NCBI RefSeq assembly: GCF_003946205.1
Contig: NZ_RHOS01000015.1
Coordinates: 1 to 59,908 of the forward strand
Length of the DNA: 59,908 nucleotides
Direction of reading: 5' to 3'
Source of the DNA: Companilactobacillus keshanensis
GTDB lineage: Bacteria; Bacillota; Bacilli; Lactobacillales; Lactobacillaceae
The position numbers and the translations under genes were made by a program. Positions 44,474 to 52,836 of the stretch are shown in pieces; the stretch's first letter is position 1, and each line of letters opens with the position of its first letter. Below the pieces are notes generated by a model that did not search any database, was not told the origin of the DNA, and worked only from the letters and a program-made list of their open reading frames with translations.

Positions 44474-45052
44474 ATGAATAATTACTTGATAATCTACTGT
44501 CATCCTTGTAAAAAGAGCTTCAATCATGCAGAATTATTATTGATAGAGCAGTATTTGAGAAATAATAAAGTAAAATATGACTTGATTGATTTATATGCTG
44601 ACGAGTTTGATCCAGTTTACTCGAAGCAAGAATTTAATGTTCTGGAAAGTGATCCCTTAGTTCAAAATTATCAGCAAAAAATAGAAAATGCCGATAATCT
44701 TATTTTTATTTTTCCCATTTGGTGGAATGATTTACCAGCTATGTTAAAGGGTTTTATTGACAAAGTTATGGGAAGCAAACGTTTAGTTGAGAATGCTTAT
44801 AATAGTGATAACTTAGATTTCATTAATTCTGCCTATATTTATACAACATCGAGTATGTCCACATGGCGTGTCCGTCATAGTAGTGCAGTTAATAAAGTTT
44901 TTGTAAAGTTAACTTTAAAACAGCTTGGTATTCGCCGATGCCATTGGCACAATTTGGATAAAATAGATAGTCGGATTCAAGATAGTAAAGAAAAATATTT
45001 GATGAAATTTGATAACTTCATGAAATTACCAAAAAAGAAGGTCATTAAATGA
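44474..45052 (+). CDS. NAD(P)H oxidoreductase, flavodoxin-like fold (MdaB/KefF-type)
   Basis: A 192-residue FMN/FAD-dependent quinone or azo reductase-like protein. The flavodoxin-2 fold starts NYLIIYCHPCKKSFNH, the phosphate-binding loop with the typical YxHP variant, and IFIFPIWWNDLPAMLKGFID is the characteristic central strand and loop. ATG 44474 follows GGAAGG. Control by the divergent TetR is likely. Probable role is quinone reduction in redox stress (inference). Confidence 0.85.
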   Translation: MNNYLIIYCHPCKKSFNHAELLLIEQYLRNNKVKYDLIDLYADEFDPVYSKQEFNVLESDPLVQNYQQKIENADNLIFIFPIWWNDLPAMLKGFIDKVMGSKRLVENAYNSDNLDFINSAYIYTTSSMSTWRVRHSSAVNKVFVKLTLKQLGIRRCHWHNLDKIDSRIQDSKEKYLMKFDNFMKLPKKKVIK

Positions 45053-45060
45053 ATTATCCA

Positions 45061-45404
45061 GAATTTGAAAAATAGTTTGAAATAGATTCAGGATTCTCAA
45101 ATTATAGCGCTAGCTAATGCTTGTTTTTACTTATCAATTTCTGCAAGCAAATTAGTTGTTGGACATTTTGCAAATTTAACGGCATTGAAGGCTGATGGAT
45201 ACAATGGTGCAACTGACACTTTAGCATATTTAATTATTATTCTAGGATTAATGTTTGCAAGTCTTCCAGCTGATCATTTCCATAAATTCGGTTATCCCAA
45301 AAATGACGGTTGAAGAATCAACAAAATTAAGAAATGCAATTCAAAGCGATCTGCGTGATAAATACGGAATTTTTGAGTTGGATCTACAATTCGTGACCAA
45401 CTAA
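45061..45404 (+). pseudogene. Cation diffusion facilitator (CDF) transporter remnant
   Basis: The sequence encodes, with an early in-frame TAG, IIALANACFYLSISASKLVV and then LTALKADGYNGATDTLAYL, the N-terminal CDF transmembrane region. It stops at TGA soon after FHKFGYPKND. In another frame TVEESTKLRNAIQSDLRDKY is the C-terminal cytoplasmic domain and ends at TAA 45402-45404. The middle of the transporter is deleted. A decayed metal efflux gene. Confidence 0.75.
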
Positions 45405-45565
45405 ATTGTTTTATTGTGATCAATGAGGGGGAGAAAGTCATTGTCTACATGTTTAAGTGCTTTAAATTCAATGATAGAATCAATAGTAAAGATTGATTTA
45501 TATAAACTTGTTAATATTAGTAGTTTATTTTTGTAAAATTTATAAGTTGAGGTTATTATACTTTT

Positions 45566-45856
45566 ATGACTATCGAAGAACAAAGTAAAGATGAAATTTT
45601 ATCAGAAATATTTAAAGCTCTCTCTGAACCTAATAGGCTTAAGATGATCCGTACACTAAATGAGTCAGATAAAGAGATAACTTGTGGAGAAATGAGTGAG
45701 ATTCTAAAGCTGAGTCTATCAACTGTGTCATATCACGCTAAGACTTTAAGAGAAATGGGGCTCACTAATACTAGAAAGGAAGCCCAAACCAAATATCTTT
45801 CGGTAAATCGTCAAACATTTAAGAAATATCTACCAGGTTTTTTAGATTCATTGTAA
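45566..45856 (+). CDS. ArsR-family transcriptional regulator
   Basis: A 96-residue winged helix regulator. FKALSEPNRLKMIRTL and LSLSTVSYHAKTLREMGL are typical ArsR features, with the recognition helix in the second. The metal-binding ELCVCD motif is replaced by TCGEMSEIL with a single cysteine, so classical arsenic or cadmium sensing is doubtful. It lies about 60 nt before an MFS exporter in the same direction, probably an autoregulated unit. The start ATG has only a weak ribosome binding site (GAGGTTATT further up). Confidence 0.8.
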   Translation: MTIEEQSKDEILSEIFKALSEPNRLKMIRTLNESDKEITCGEMSEILKLSLSTVSYHAKTLREMGLTNTRKEAQTKYLSVNRQTFKKYLPGFLDSL

Positions 45857-45917
45857 TTTTTTTATCTTATTACTTCGATAGTTATAAAACTAATGAATAA
45901 CTCAAGGTATCTAAAAT

Positions 45918-47369
45918 ATGAATAAAAAGATATTATTGGCATCTATTTTCATTTCAACTTTTATGACATCTGTGGAAACAACAGTTGTTACTACTGCACT
46001 GCCTACAATTATTGGCGATTTACATGGGTTATCAATGCAAAGTTGGGTATTTGCCATTTACTTGTTAACTACGGCGATTACCACACCTATTTATGGAAAA
46101 TTAAGTGACAATATTGGAAGGAGGCCGGTATTCTTAATTGGTCTGATTATATTTACAGTAGGTTCATTTTTGTGTGGATTTGCCACAAATATGTATTTAT
46201 TAATTGTATACAGAGCTATACAAGGTATTGGAGCTGGTGCAATCAGGCCAATAACATTTACTATTATTGCAGATATGTTTAGCTTCCAAGAGCGTTCTAA
46301 AATTATGGCCTTAAATAATACTGCTTGGGGTGTTTCAGCGTTAGCTGGTCCTTTGTTAGGTGGATTTATTGTTGATAAATTGAATTGGCATTGGGTTTTC
46401 TTTATCAATGTTCCATTAGGAATAATTGTATTTTTGTTAATTCTATTCAGATTTGAAGAGAGCTTTGATAAAAAGTATAAATTAGATATTGATTATTCAG
46501 GGATTGGTTTATTAACGATCGTGTTGATGTCGTTGTTACTGAGTTTGCAGTCATTAGGGAATGTAAATTCTAATTACTTATTAGTAAGCGGTGGCTTTAT
46601 AGTATTTTTTATTGCCATATTTTTCCTTATCAAGGTTGAAAAAAAATCTATTTTCCCACTCATACCACTTGATATGTTTAAATCACGGACATTTACTATT
46701 CAAATTTTAACAGCCTTATTTATGAGTGGAATACAAATTGGATTTCAAATATATTTTCCTATGTGGATGCAATCTATTTACCAAAGGCCATCCTCCATTG
46801 CAGGATTATCTATAACTCCCAGTCCAATAATGTGGTTAGTTGCTTCATTTTTTACAGGCATACTAATAAGAAAATTTGCTCCAAAGTTTATTACGATATC
46901 TATTGTTATTGTACAGATGTTGTTTTATTTGATCCTAGTATTTAACAGCACTCAAATGTCGATTATTTGGTTCTATATTATTGCCGGAATAACAGGTTCA
47001 GGCTTAGGTATAATTATTACTATGAATACAGTTATTGCTCAAGAACTAGTTGATGAAGAGAATGTTGGTACAGCTTCTTCAATGGTTACATTGGGTATTA
47101 CATTAGGCCAGACAATTATGACTGGAATTTTCGGACTTATTTTCAATATTTCGATCAATCATAATTCAAAATTATTTCCGCAAGTGAGTTTGACACATTT
47201 AAATAATTCTATTTCATCAACGACTCATGGAAGAATGAATGACATATCAGCCATCAATCAGATCTTGCTAAGTTCATTTCATAATATTTATGCGGCAGTC
47301 TTATTGATTTTTGTTATCTTGATTGTTTTGAATTTGTGGGATAAAAGGAATACACCTATAAGTAAATAA
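45918..47369 (+). CDS. MFS multidrug efflux transporter, DHA2 (14-helix) type
   Basis: A 483-residue membrane drug/proton antiporter of the EmrB/QacA family. It carries the antiporter motif A variant GKLSDNIGRRPVFLIG between helices 2 and 3. In helix 5, motif C reads ALAGPLLGGFIVD, followed by WHWVFFINVPLG. About 14 hydrophobic helices span the protein. It follows the ArsR-type regulator, which may control it. Substrate cannot be predicted. Confidence 0.9.
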   Translation: MNKKILLASIFISTFMTSVETTVVTTALPTIIGDLHGLSMQSWVFAIYLLTTAITTPIYGKLSDNIGRRPVFLIGLIIFTVGSFLCGFATNMYLLIVYRAIQGIGAGAIRPITFTIIADMFSFQERSKIMALNNTAWGVSALAGPLLGGFIVDKLNWHWVFFINVPLGIIVFLLILFRFEESFDKKYKLDIDYSGIGLLTIVLMSLLLSLQSLGNVNSNYLLVSGGFIVFFIAIFFLIKVEKKSIFPLIPLDMFKSRTFTIQILTALFMSGIQIGFQIYFPMWMQSIYQRPSSIAGLSITPSPIMWLVASFFTGILIRKFAPKFITISIVIVQMLFYLILVFNSTQMSIIWFYIIAGITGSGLGIIITMNTVIAQELVDEENVGTASSMVTLGITLGQTIMTGIFGLIFNISINHNSKLFPQVSLTHLNNSISSTTHGRMNDISAINQILLSSFHNIYAAVLLIFVILIVLNLWDKRNTPISK

Positions 47370-47400
47370 AAGTCCACACATATTGTGGAGGTAATTATAT

Positions 47401-47434
47401 GTGACCATGTTTAATATATGGTCGCTATTTTTTT
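47401..47434 (+). terminator. MFS gene terminator
   Basis: GTGACCAT pairs with ATGGTCGC and is followed by eight Ts. A smaller hairpin TCCACA/TGTGGA precedes it. Confidence 0.65.
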
Positions 47435-47451
47435 TGTCATCGTCTAAGTCC

Positions 47452-47991
47452 TTAAATTCCTCTTTTAATTAAATTCCACATTTCCTCAAATCTGCGTTCA
47501 TAACCTGGTTCGTTCCAAGTATTTTTAAAATTAGGAAGCGTAAAAATTGAGAAGGCCGCCAGGATCAGTTCTAATTTTTCAAAGGTAGGATCATTGTAAT
47601 CCATAATTAGATCCATTTCCCGATAGGCATTAATAAGCACGTTATGAAGGGCAACGGGATTGTTGTCAATATATTCAGTGTTCAAGTCAAACATCTGAGG
47701 ATTTGTGTTGAATGTTGTTTTTTTTGCATTAACAAAGGCCCAGAGCCAGTCGTGTAATTTTTCTTCTTTTGGTAAAGAACTTGATATATGGATTCTATTA
47801 ATAATTTTACATTTGAACCATGATTCCGCAACTGCCTCCCAGAGAGCCTGTTTATTGCGAAAGTGTTTGTATAGTGCTGCATGTGAAAGTCCTAATTCTT
47901 TAGCAATTTGATCTAAAGTAACTTCAGAACTTCCAGTTGTCATGATTAATTCTTCTGCAGTAGTAATTATTTTATCTCGTGTATTTGCCAT
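47452..47991 (-). CDS. TetR/AcrR family transcriptional regulator
   Basis: A 179-residue regulator. The helix-turn-helix spans about 25-50 (LDQIAKELGLSHAALYKHF), with a conserved tryptophan region ALWEAVAESW next to it. The rest is helical. It is divergent from an MDR-type oxidoreductase; nested inverted repeats in the intergenic region are likely operators. Minus-strand ATG 47991, with AGGAG about 14 nt away. Confidence 0.85.
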   Translation of the reverse strand: MANTRDKIITTAEELIMTTGSSEVTLDQIAKELGLSHAALYKHFRNKQALWEAVAESWFKCKIINRIHISSSLPKEEKLHDWLWAFVNAKKTTFNTNPQMFDLNTEYIDNNPVALHNVLINAYREMDLIMDYNDPTFEKLELILAAFSIFTLPNFKNTWNEPGYERRFEEMWNLIKRGI

Positions 47992-48050
47992 GATTATTTT
48001 TAATAGAACTCCTTTTATAATTTTATTTATTCTAACACAAAATGAAAATT

Positions 48051-48123
48051 AGTGACTTTATTTGACTTTTGTAACTGCGCGATATAAGCTGTCAATGGTT
48101 ACAAAATATAAATAAAGTTACTT
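48051..48123. promoter_or_regulatory. Nested inverted repeats between tetR and the oxidoreductase
   Basis: AGTGACTTTATTT (48051-48063) is mirrored by AAATAAAGTTACTT (48110-48123), and inside them TTGTAAC (48069-48075) is mirrored by GTTACAA (48098-48104). TTTGAC and TATAAG in this span may be promoter elements. The GTAAC-type halves are probable TetR binding sites. Confidence 0.5.
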
Positions 48124-48149
48124 AATGTTATTTAGAGGAGAACTTTAAA

Positions 48150-49151
48150 ATGAAAGCAGCTCAATTATTAAAGTATGATAAGAATTTTAAATTGGAAGTA
48201 CGTGATATACCAACTCCAAAACCAAGTGACAATGAGGTGTTAGTAAAAGTTAAGGTTGCCGCAGTTAATCCTCTAGAGTTGCTGATTGGTACTGGTAGCG
48301 TAAAACTAATTCAAGATTATGAAAAGCCAGCAACTATGGGAAATGAGTTATCAGGTATAGTTGAGTCTGTGGGTAAGAATGTGTCTAATTTTGAAGTGGG
48401 CGATGAAATTTATTCCCGTTTACCTTTGAATAAAATTGGTGCATTTGCGGAGTATGTCACAATTGACCGTCGAGCAATTGCTCTTAAACCTAAAAATTTA
48501 GATTTCGTTGAAAGTGCCGCAGTTCCATTAACTGGCTTGACTGCCTATCAAGGATTGACCGAAGAATTACAAGTACAATCTGGGAAAAGTATAATGATCC
48601 CTGGTGGTTCTGGATCATTTGGACAGATGGCAATTCCTTTAGCAAAACAAATGGGATTGAATATTTTTGTCAGTGGAAATGCTCGTTCAAAAGAGTCCTC
48701 CATTAGAATGGGAGTCGATAAGTACTTTGACTATCGAAAAGAAAACTACTGGGAACATTTGAAATCAGTTGATTATGTAATTGATACAATTGGGAAAAAA
48801 GAAATCGATCACGAATTACAAATTTTAAAACCGGGTGGGAAAATATTATCGTTGATAATGGGACCTAATCACCGTTTTGCTAAAAATCATGATGTATCAT
48901 TTTTGAAGACAATACTGTTTTCAATTGCCGGTAAAGGAATTGATAAAAAGGCTAAACAAATTGGTGCAGAATATCATTTTATTTTTGTTAGAAGTAGTGG
49001 GGATCAATTAAAAAAAATAACTAAAATAGTTGAAGATAATGATATTAAACCTGCGATTGATCCGACCGAATTTAAATTAGATGATATTAATGAAGCCCTT
49101 GATTTAGTCGCAAATGGTCACACTAAGGGGAAAGGTGTAATTAAATTTTAA
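48150..49151 (+). CDS. MDR-family NADP-dependent oxidoreductase
   Basis: A 333-residue zinc-free alcohol dehydrogenase/quinone oxidoreductase-like enzyme. The N-terminal domain has GNELSGIVESVGKNV, and the Rossmann loop MIPGGSGSFGQMAIPLAKQM binds NADPH. The length is normal for the family. ATG 48150 follows GAGGAG. Control by the divergent TetR is likely. A similar, shorter enzyme is encoded at 42372-43265. Substrate unknown; alkenals or quinones are typical for relatives. Confidence 0.88.
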   Translation: MKAAQLLKYDKNFKLEVRDIPTPKPSDNEVLVKVKVAAVNPLELLIGTGSVKLIQDYEKPATMGNELSGIVESVGKNVSNFEVGDEIYSRLPLNKIGAFAEYVTIDRRAIALKPKNLDFVESAAVPLTGLTAYQGLTEELQVQSGKSIMIPGGSGSFGQMAIPLAKQMGLNIFVSGNARSKESSIRMGVDKYFDYRKENYWEHLKSVDYVIDTIGKKEIDHELQILKPGGKILSLIMGPNHRFAKNHDVSFLKTILFSIAGKGIDKKAKQIGAEYHFIFVRSSGDQLKKITKIVEDNDIKPAIDPTEFKLDDINEALDLVANGHTKGKGVIKF

Positions 49152-49165
49152 ACTAAATATGAAAT

Positions 49166-49200
49166 AAAAATCGTCGAAGAAATTTTCTTCGGCGATTTTT
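49166..49200. terminator. Bidirectional terminator
   Basis: AAAAATCGTCGAAGAA pairs with TTCTTCGGCGATTTTT between convergent genes. Confidence 0.8.
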
Positions 49201-49808
49201 CATTTTAAGTATTTGAATAGTTCTCTTGTATATATTTTCTTTCTCTTATTTTTAGCAATTTTCCATAAATTTGAGGCAACAATCAACTTATTACCAATAT
49301 TTTTATTCTTAGGATCAAGGCAGAAATCTTTTACAAATTGATTCCATTGATAACTGACATTATCTTTGTCTGTATTCACTTTTATTTTATTATCATGTAT
49401 ATCGATCAAGGTTTGGATCGTAATACTACTATCGTTTTTTGATTTGGCGTCCCTGATGATCACTGCCATTTCTTTAGAAAATTTGAATGTAGCCATATGA
49501 TAATGGGTAGACATGAAATCTCGAAGCTCTTGATTTAATTTAACGCCGTCAATTATTTTGGTTGAATATGTAATTTTAGAATCGAGAGTTCTGTCGTGAT
49601 ATTCACCAGATTCATCTTGCTTCGTGTACATTAAATATTTAATTATACGATGATTTAAATCATTTTTAGTACCGCTTGTGTTCAAACTTAAATGGCTACA
49701 AATTTTTTGTAAATCAGTTTTATAAAAGTATTTTTCAGTGAATGATTCGACATTAGTTTGATGATTTTGAATGGATTTAATTGAATCTTCCAATTTTTTA
49801 TCAGTCAT
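49200..49808 (-). CDS. SAP domain-containing protein
   Basis: A 202-residue lysine-rich cytoplasmic protein. Residues 27-60 form a SAP-like helix-extension-helix with TDLQKICSHLSLNTSGTKND and LNHRIIKYL, a fold often binding DNA. The C-terminal half includes SYQWNQFVKDFCLDP and KNRKRKK-like basic segments. Proteins of this build are found in many Firmicutes without known role. It stands alone, between terminators and a divergent membrane-protein gene. Confidence 0.7.
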   Translation of the reverse strand: MTDKKLEDSIKSIQNHQTNVESFTEKYFYKTDLQKICSHLSLNTSGTKNDLNHRIIKYLMYTKQDESGEYHDRTLDSKITYSTKIIDGVKLNQELRDFMSTHYHMATFKFSKEMAVIIRDAKSKNDSSITIQTLIDIHDNKIKVNTDKDNVSYQWNQFVKDFCLDPKNKNIGNKLIVASNLWKIAKNKRKKIYTRELFKYLK

Positions 49809-50054
49809 TTTTGAACACTTAGCTCCTTATATTTACCAGTTGCTTGAATTGTTGAGATGCTGTTTTCGATGATGATCTATAACGGTGGCAATTATTGTTA
49901 ACAACGACAAGTACGTTTTGGTGGTAATTTATTTTGATATGGATAATCATAACTATTCTTGATTTGCAAAGACGAAATAAATTGTAGTTAATATTGGCTT
50001 TATTAATTATATTTGTATAAAATTTGTTTAAACAAAATTTAGATAAAGACGTGA
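49809..50054. other. Divergent intergenic region, no gene seen
   Basis: About 245 bases with starts for both neighbours. TTGTTAACAA near 49890 is a small palindrome. An A/T-rich stretch with TATAAA and TTGTTTAAACAA near 50016-50035 precedes the membrane-protein gene. No clear further feature. Confidence 0.4.
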
Positions 50055-51800
50055 ATGGATATGAATAAATTAATTAAGAAAAACTATTTCGTTCTGTTAC
50101 TATTCGTTTTGATCAGTGTAGTATTGGTGGCCCTGATAGATTGGCATGTAGGATATATTTTTGCTACTGGTGATTATCACTATCATCTTGATCGAATTGA
50201 AACTTTGGCAAGTTCCATTGAACATTTTGATTTTTGGCCTAAAGTTGATGGTCATTTTATTGGTGGATATGGTTATGCTTCCAGTCTTTTTTATCCAGAT
50301 GTATTTTTATATTTGCCAGCTCTTTTGAGGGTAGTTGGAGTTAGTCCAGTAGTTACTTATTTATTTACTCTAGTTTTGATAAATTTTGCAACACTGTGGA
50401 TCGGATATATTGCTGGCAAAAGATTGTCATTCTCAACTCAACGAGCACTATTATTCACATTAATATATGCCTTGAATCCATATCGTTTGCAGACGCTGTA
50501 TAGCCGACAAGATCTGGGTGAACTACTAGGTATGATCTTTTTTCCACTCGTTTTATCAGAGTTGATAAACTTTAAAAATGGGTATTTTAGACAGTGGTAT
50601 GTTTTAGCAATTGCTATGATCGGCATTGGTTTTTCACATACGATCTCACTCTTTATGATGATTATTTTTGCAGTGTTGTATGTTCTATTGAATATTAAAT
50701 CTTTTTGGAATAAGAAAAAAATCATTGCTCTAATTAAAGCGGCCGGATTGACTATTAGTGCAACTGCCATGATCTATTTGCCAATACTGGAACAGATGCG
50801 AGGTCAAAAATATGCTTTGACAACAGATCCTTTGATCAATATCACCAATCAAGTTTTTCCTATCAAAAACTTGGTCGGCAATTCATTGATAAATTCAGTA
50901 TTCCATGGCGATTCGGTAAATATTGGAACGGTGATCTTTGTAAGTTTATTAGTTTATTCAATTTATAATTTTATTAATCGTAAGAATGTAGATTTAACTG
51001 TTATTGCATTAATTATGTTCTTTTCCTGTACGAATATCTTTCCTTGGAAATTTCTGAGCCACTCAATTTTTGCGATAATTCAATTCCCATGGCGTTTCTT
51101 CTCAATTATTTCGTTAATTGTGGCATATCTGTTGGTCAATGATGATTTGCACTTGTTCGATCGAAAATACTTTTCTTATGCACTTATTGGCATGATTGCT
51201 TTATTAACTTTGGGCTTGTCACAACAGACTGTGGCAGAATCTAAGGATCGATTGGATAGTTATTCTGACTTTAACACCATTGACAGCTATTACATTGGTG
51301 CGGGACACGAATATTTGCCTAGTCAAGTCGACTATTACAATATAAGACATCATAAAGATAGAACCATCGACTATAAGCGGGCAGATATTTCAATTCAGAA
51401 TGCTATTATAAATCGGCAGTATATTGCCTTTAACTTTGATACACATGGAAAGTCTGCCAATATTCAATTGCCATTGATTTATTATAAAGGCTATCAAAGT
51501 GAAATCTATGGATCAGGAAATTCAACTGTGCCAAGAATATCAACTTCTGGACTTGTCGAAATTAAATTGACGGGTTCTGGCATGGTAAAAGTTCAGTATG
51601 AACATACTTTGATACAGAAGATCGGTTTGTTCATCTCTGGAGTAACAGCCTTACTGGTATTGTTTAAATTCTTGGTCAAGAGAAGACATGAGTACATTTC
51701 AGTTGGTGATACCGTACCCGTATTTGTAGTACCAAGTGAATATGATTATATATTTGTTTATAAAATTGTTGAAGGATTGGAGGGTATTGAAACTGAATAA
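50055..51800 (+). CDS. Large integral membrane protein (PTPS-related/YfhO-like)
   Basis: A 581-residue protein with about 12 membrane helices and an extracytoplasmic C-terminal part (about 400-540) before a last helix. The first loop has GDYHYHLDRIETLAS, with an acidic and histidine pattern at the place where GT-C glycosyltransferases have their catalytic acid. YALNPYRLQTLYSRQDLGE is typical of the 6-pyruvoyl-tetrahydropterin-synthase-related membrane family, relatives of YfhO. It may transfer a sugar from a lipid carrier (inference). The start is uncertain: ATG 50055 or 50061, with weak ribosome binding site. Confidence 0.65.
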   Translation: MDMNKLIKKNYFVLLLFVLISVVLVALIDWHVGYIFATGDYHYHLDRIETLASSIEHFDFWPKVDGHFIGGYGYASSLFYPDVFLYLPALLRVVGVSPVVTYLFTLVLINFATLWIGYIAGKRLSFSTQRALLFTLIYALNPYRLQTLYSRQDLGELLGMIFFPLVLSELINFKNGYFRQWYVLAIAMIGIGFSHTISLFMMIIFAVLYVLLNIKSFWNKKKIIALIKAAGLTISATAMIYLPILEQMRGQKYALTTDPLINITNQVFPIKNLVGNSLINSVFHGDSVNIGTVIFVSLLVYSIYNFINRKNVDLTVIALIMFFSCTNIFPWKFLSHSIFAIIQFPWRFFSIISLIVAYLLVNDDLHLFDRKYFSYALIGMIALLTLGLSQQTVAESKDRLDSYSDFNTIDSYYIGAGHEYLPSQVDYYNIRHHKDRTIDYKRADISIQNAIINRQYIAFNFDTHGKSANIQLPLIYYKGYQSEIYGSGNSTVPRISTSGLVEIKLTGSGMVKVQYEHTLIQKIGLFISGVTALLVLFKFLVKRRHEYISVGDTVPVFVVPSEYDYIFVYKIVEGLEGIETE

Positions 51801-51848
51801 TGGGCAACAATTGAAATACGACCAGTAAAGAAAATATCTTTTTTATTT

Positions 51849-51881
51849 AAAAACACTTAACTATTAGTTAAGTGTTTTTTT
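51849..51881. terminator. Bidirectional terminator overlapping the rluA-type gene end
   Basis: AAAAACACTTAACT pairs with AGTTAAGTGTTTTT; the last codons of the minus-strand gene are part of the stem. Confidence 0.8.
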
Positions 51882-52751
51882 GTCTAATTTCATGAAGTCG
51901 GGTATATCAACTTGAACGGTTTTAGTCTGATCGGTAAAAGGAATCTGGTAAATCAATTTATAAGCGAATAATTTAAGATTACCATTTTGTGATTTTGCAT
52001 TATATAGTGGATCGTTGACAATAGGCCAATCATTATTTGATAGGTGGACTCTTAATTGATGAGTTCTACCGGTGTATAATTTTAAATTCAATAAGGCGTG
52101 CTTAGAATTTTTGCTAATTACATGATATTGGGTTTTAGCGTCTTGTCCATCTTTTCTGATCATTCGTTTTCTTTTATCATTAGGATAAAGCCCAATCGGT
52201 TGATCAATCACACCAAAATTTTTGATTGGTGAATTTAGATCAACAATGGCTAAATATTCTCGTTGCAAAGTTTTGCTGCTTAGTTGACGGTTAAAAATCG
52301 GCACAAGATAGGGCGTTTTGGAGATCAAGACTAAACCGGAGGTTTCCTGATCGATTCGATGGACCATGTAGGGATGTTTGTCTTGTTTATTCAAATAACT
52401 TTCAGCGTCATTAAATAAGGTGTCGTCCTCACTATCTAGGTTGGGATGGGTTTTTTGACCGGCAATTTTATTGACTATAAGTAAATCATCGTTTTCATAG
52501 GCAACATTTAGTTTTCCATTTCCTGGCAGGTAGTGTTGGATTGTCCTCGGATCGAAGTCGAAATTCATTGTTACTGAATCGTTATTTTTAACGATAGTAT
52601 TGAAGGATTGATAGTGTCCATTTATTAGAATATTTTGTTCGATGCGTAAAAAGTGTTGCCATTTTTTGGGGACAAGCCATTTTTGAAGTAATTCACGAAC
52701 TGATAATTTTTCTGATCCTACTTGTCTATATGTGACTTTTTTTTGATACAT
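51864..52751 (-). CDS. RluA-family RNA pseudouridine synthase
   Basis: A 295-residue enzyme converting specific uridines in RNA to pseudouridine. The catalytic motif HRIDQETSGLVL carries the aspartate, YENDDLLIVNK is the preceding typical strand, and LYTGRTHQLRVHL is the second conserved block. An N-terminal S4-like segment (about 15-70) is weak. It is close to Bacillus RluD/YjbO-type paralogues; the target position cannot be told. ATG 52751 is on the minus strand with AGAGGT nearby. It is divergent from the PBP gene. Confidence 0.9.
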   Translation of the reverse strand: MYQKKVTYRQVGSEKLSVRELLQKWLVPKKWQHFLRIEQNILINGHYQSFNTIVKNNDSVTMNFDFDPRTIQHYLPGNGKLNVAYENDDLLIVNKIAGQKTHPNLDSEDDTLFNDAESYLNKQDKHPYMVHRIDQETSGLVLISKTPYLVPIFNRQLSSKTLQREYLAIVDLNSPIKNFGVIDQPIGLYPNDKRKRMIRKDGQDAKTQYHVISKNSKHALLNLKLYTGRTHQLRVHLSNNDWPIVNDPLYNAKSQNGNLKLFAYKLIYQIPFTDQTKTVQVDIPDFMKLDKKTLN

Positions 52752-52836
52752 TTGTTTACCTCTGGTTAAGATTTTAATTGTAATTCAAAAAGTACGCAAT
52801 TATATGATAAAATTTGTTGTTACAGAGGTATGTAAG

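Noticed and set aside
45401-45583. 60-residue minus-strand ORF upstream of arsR
   Set aside because: AT-rich chance frame with no start signal.
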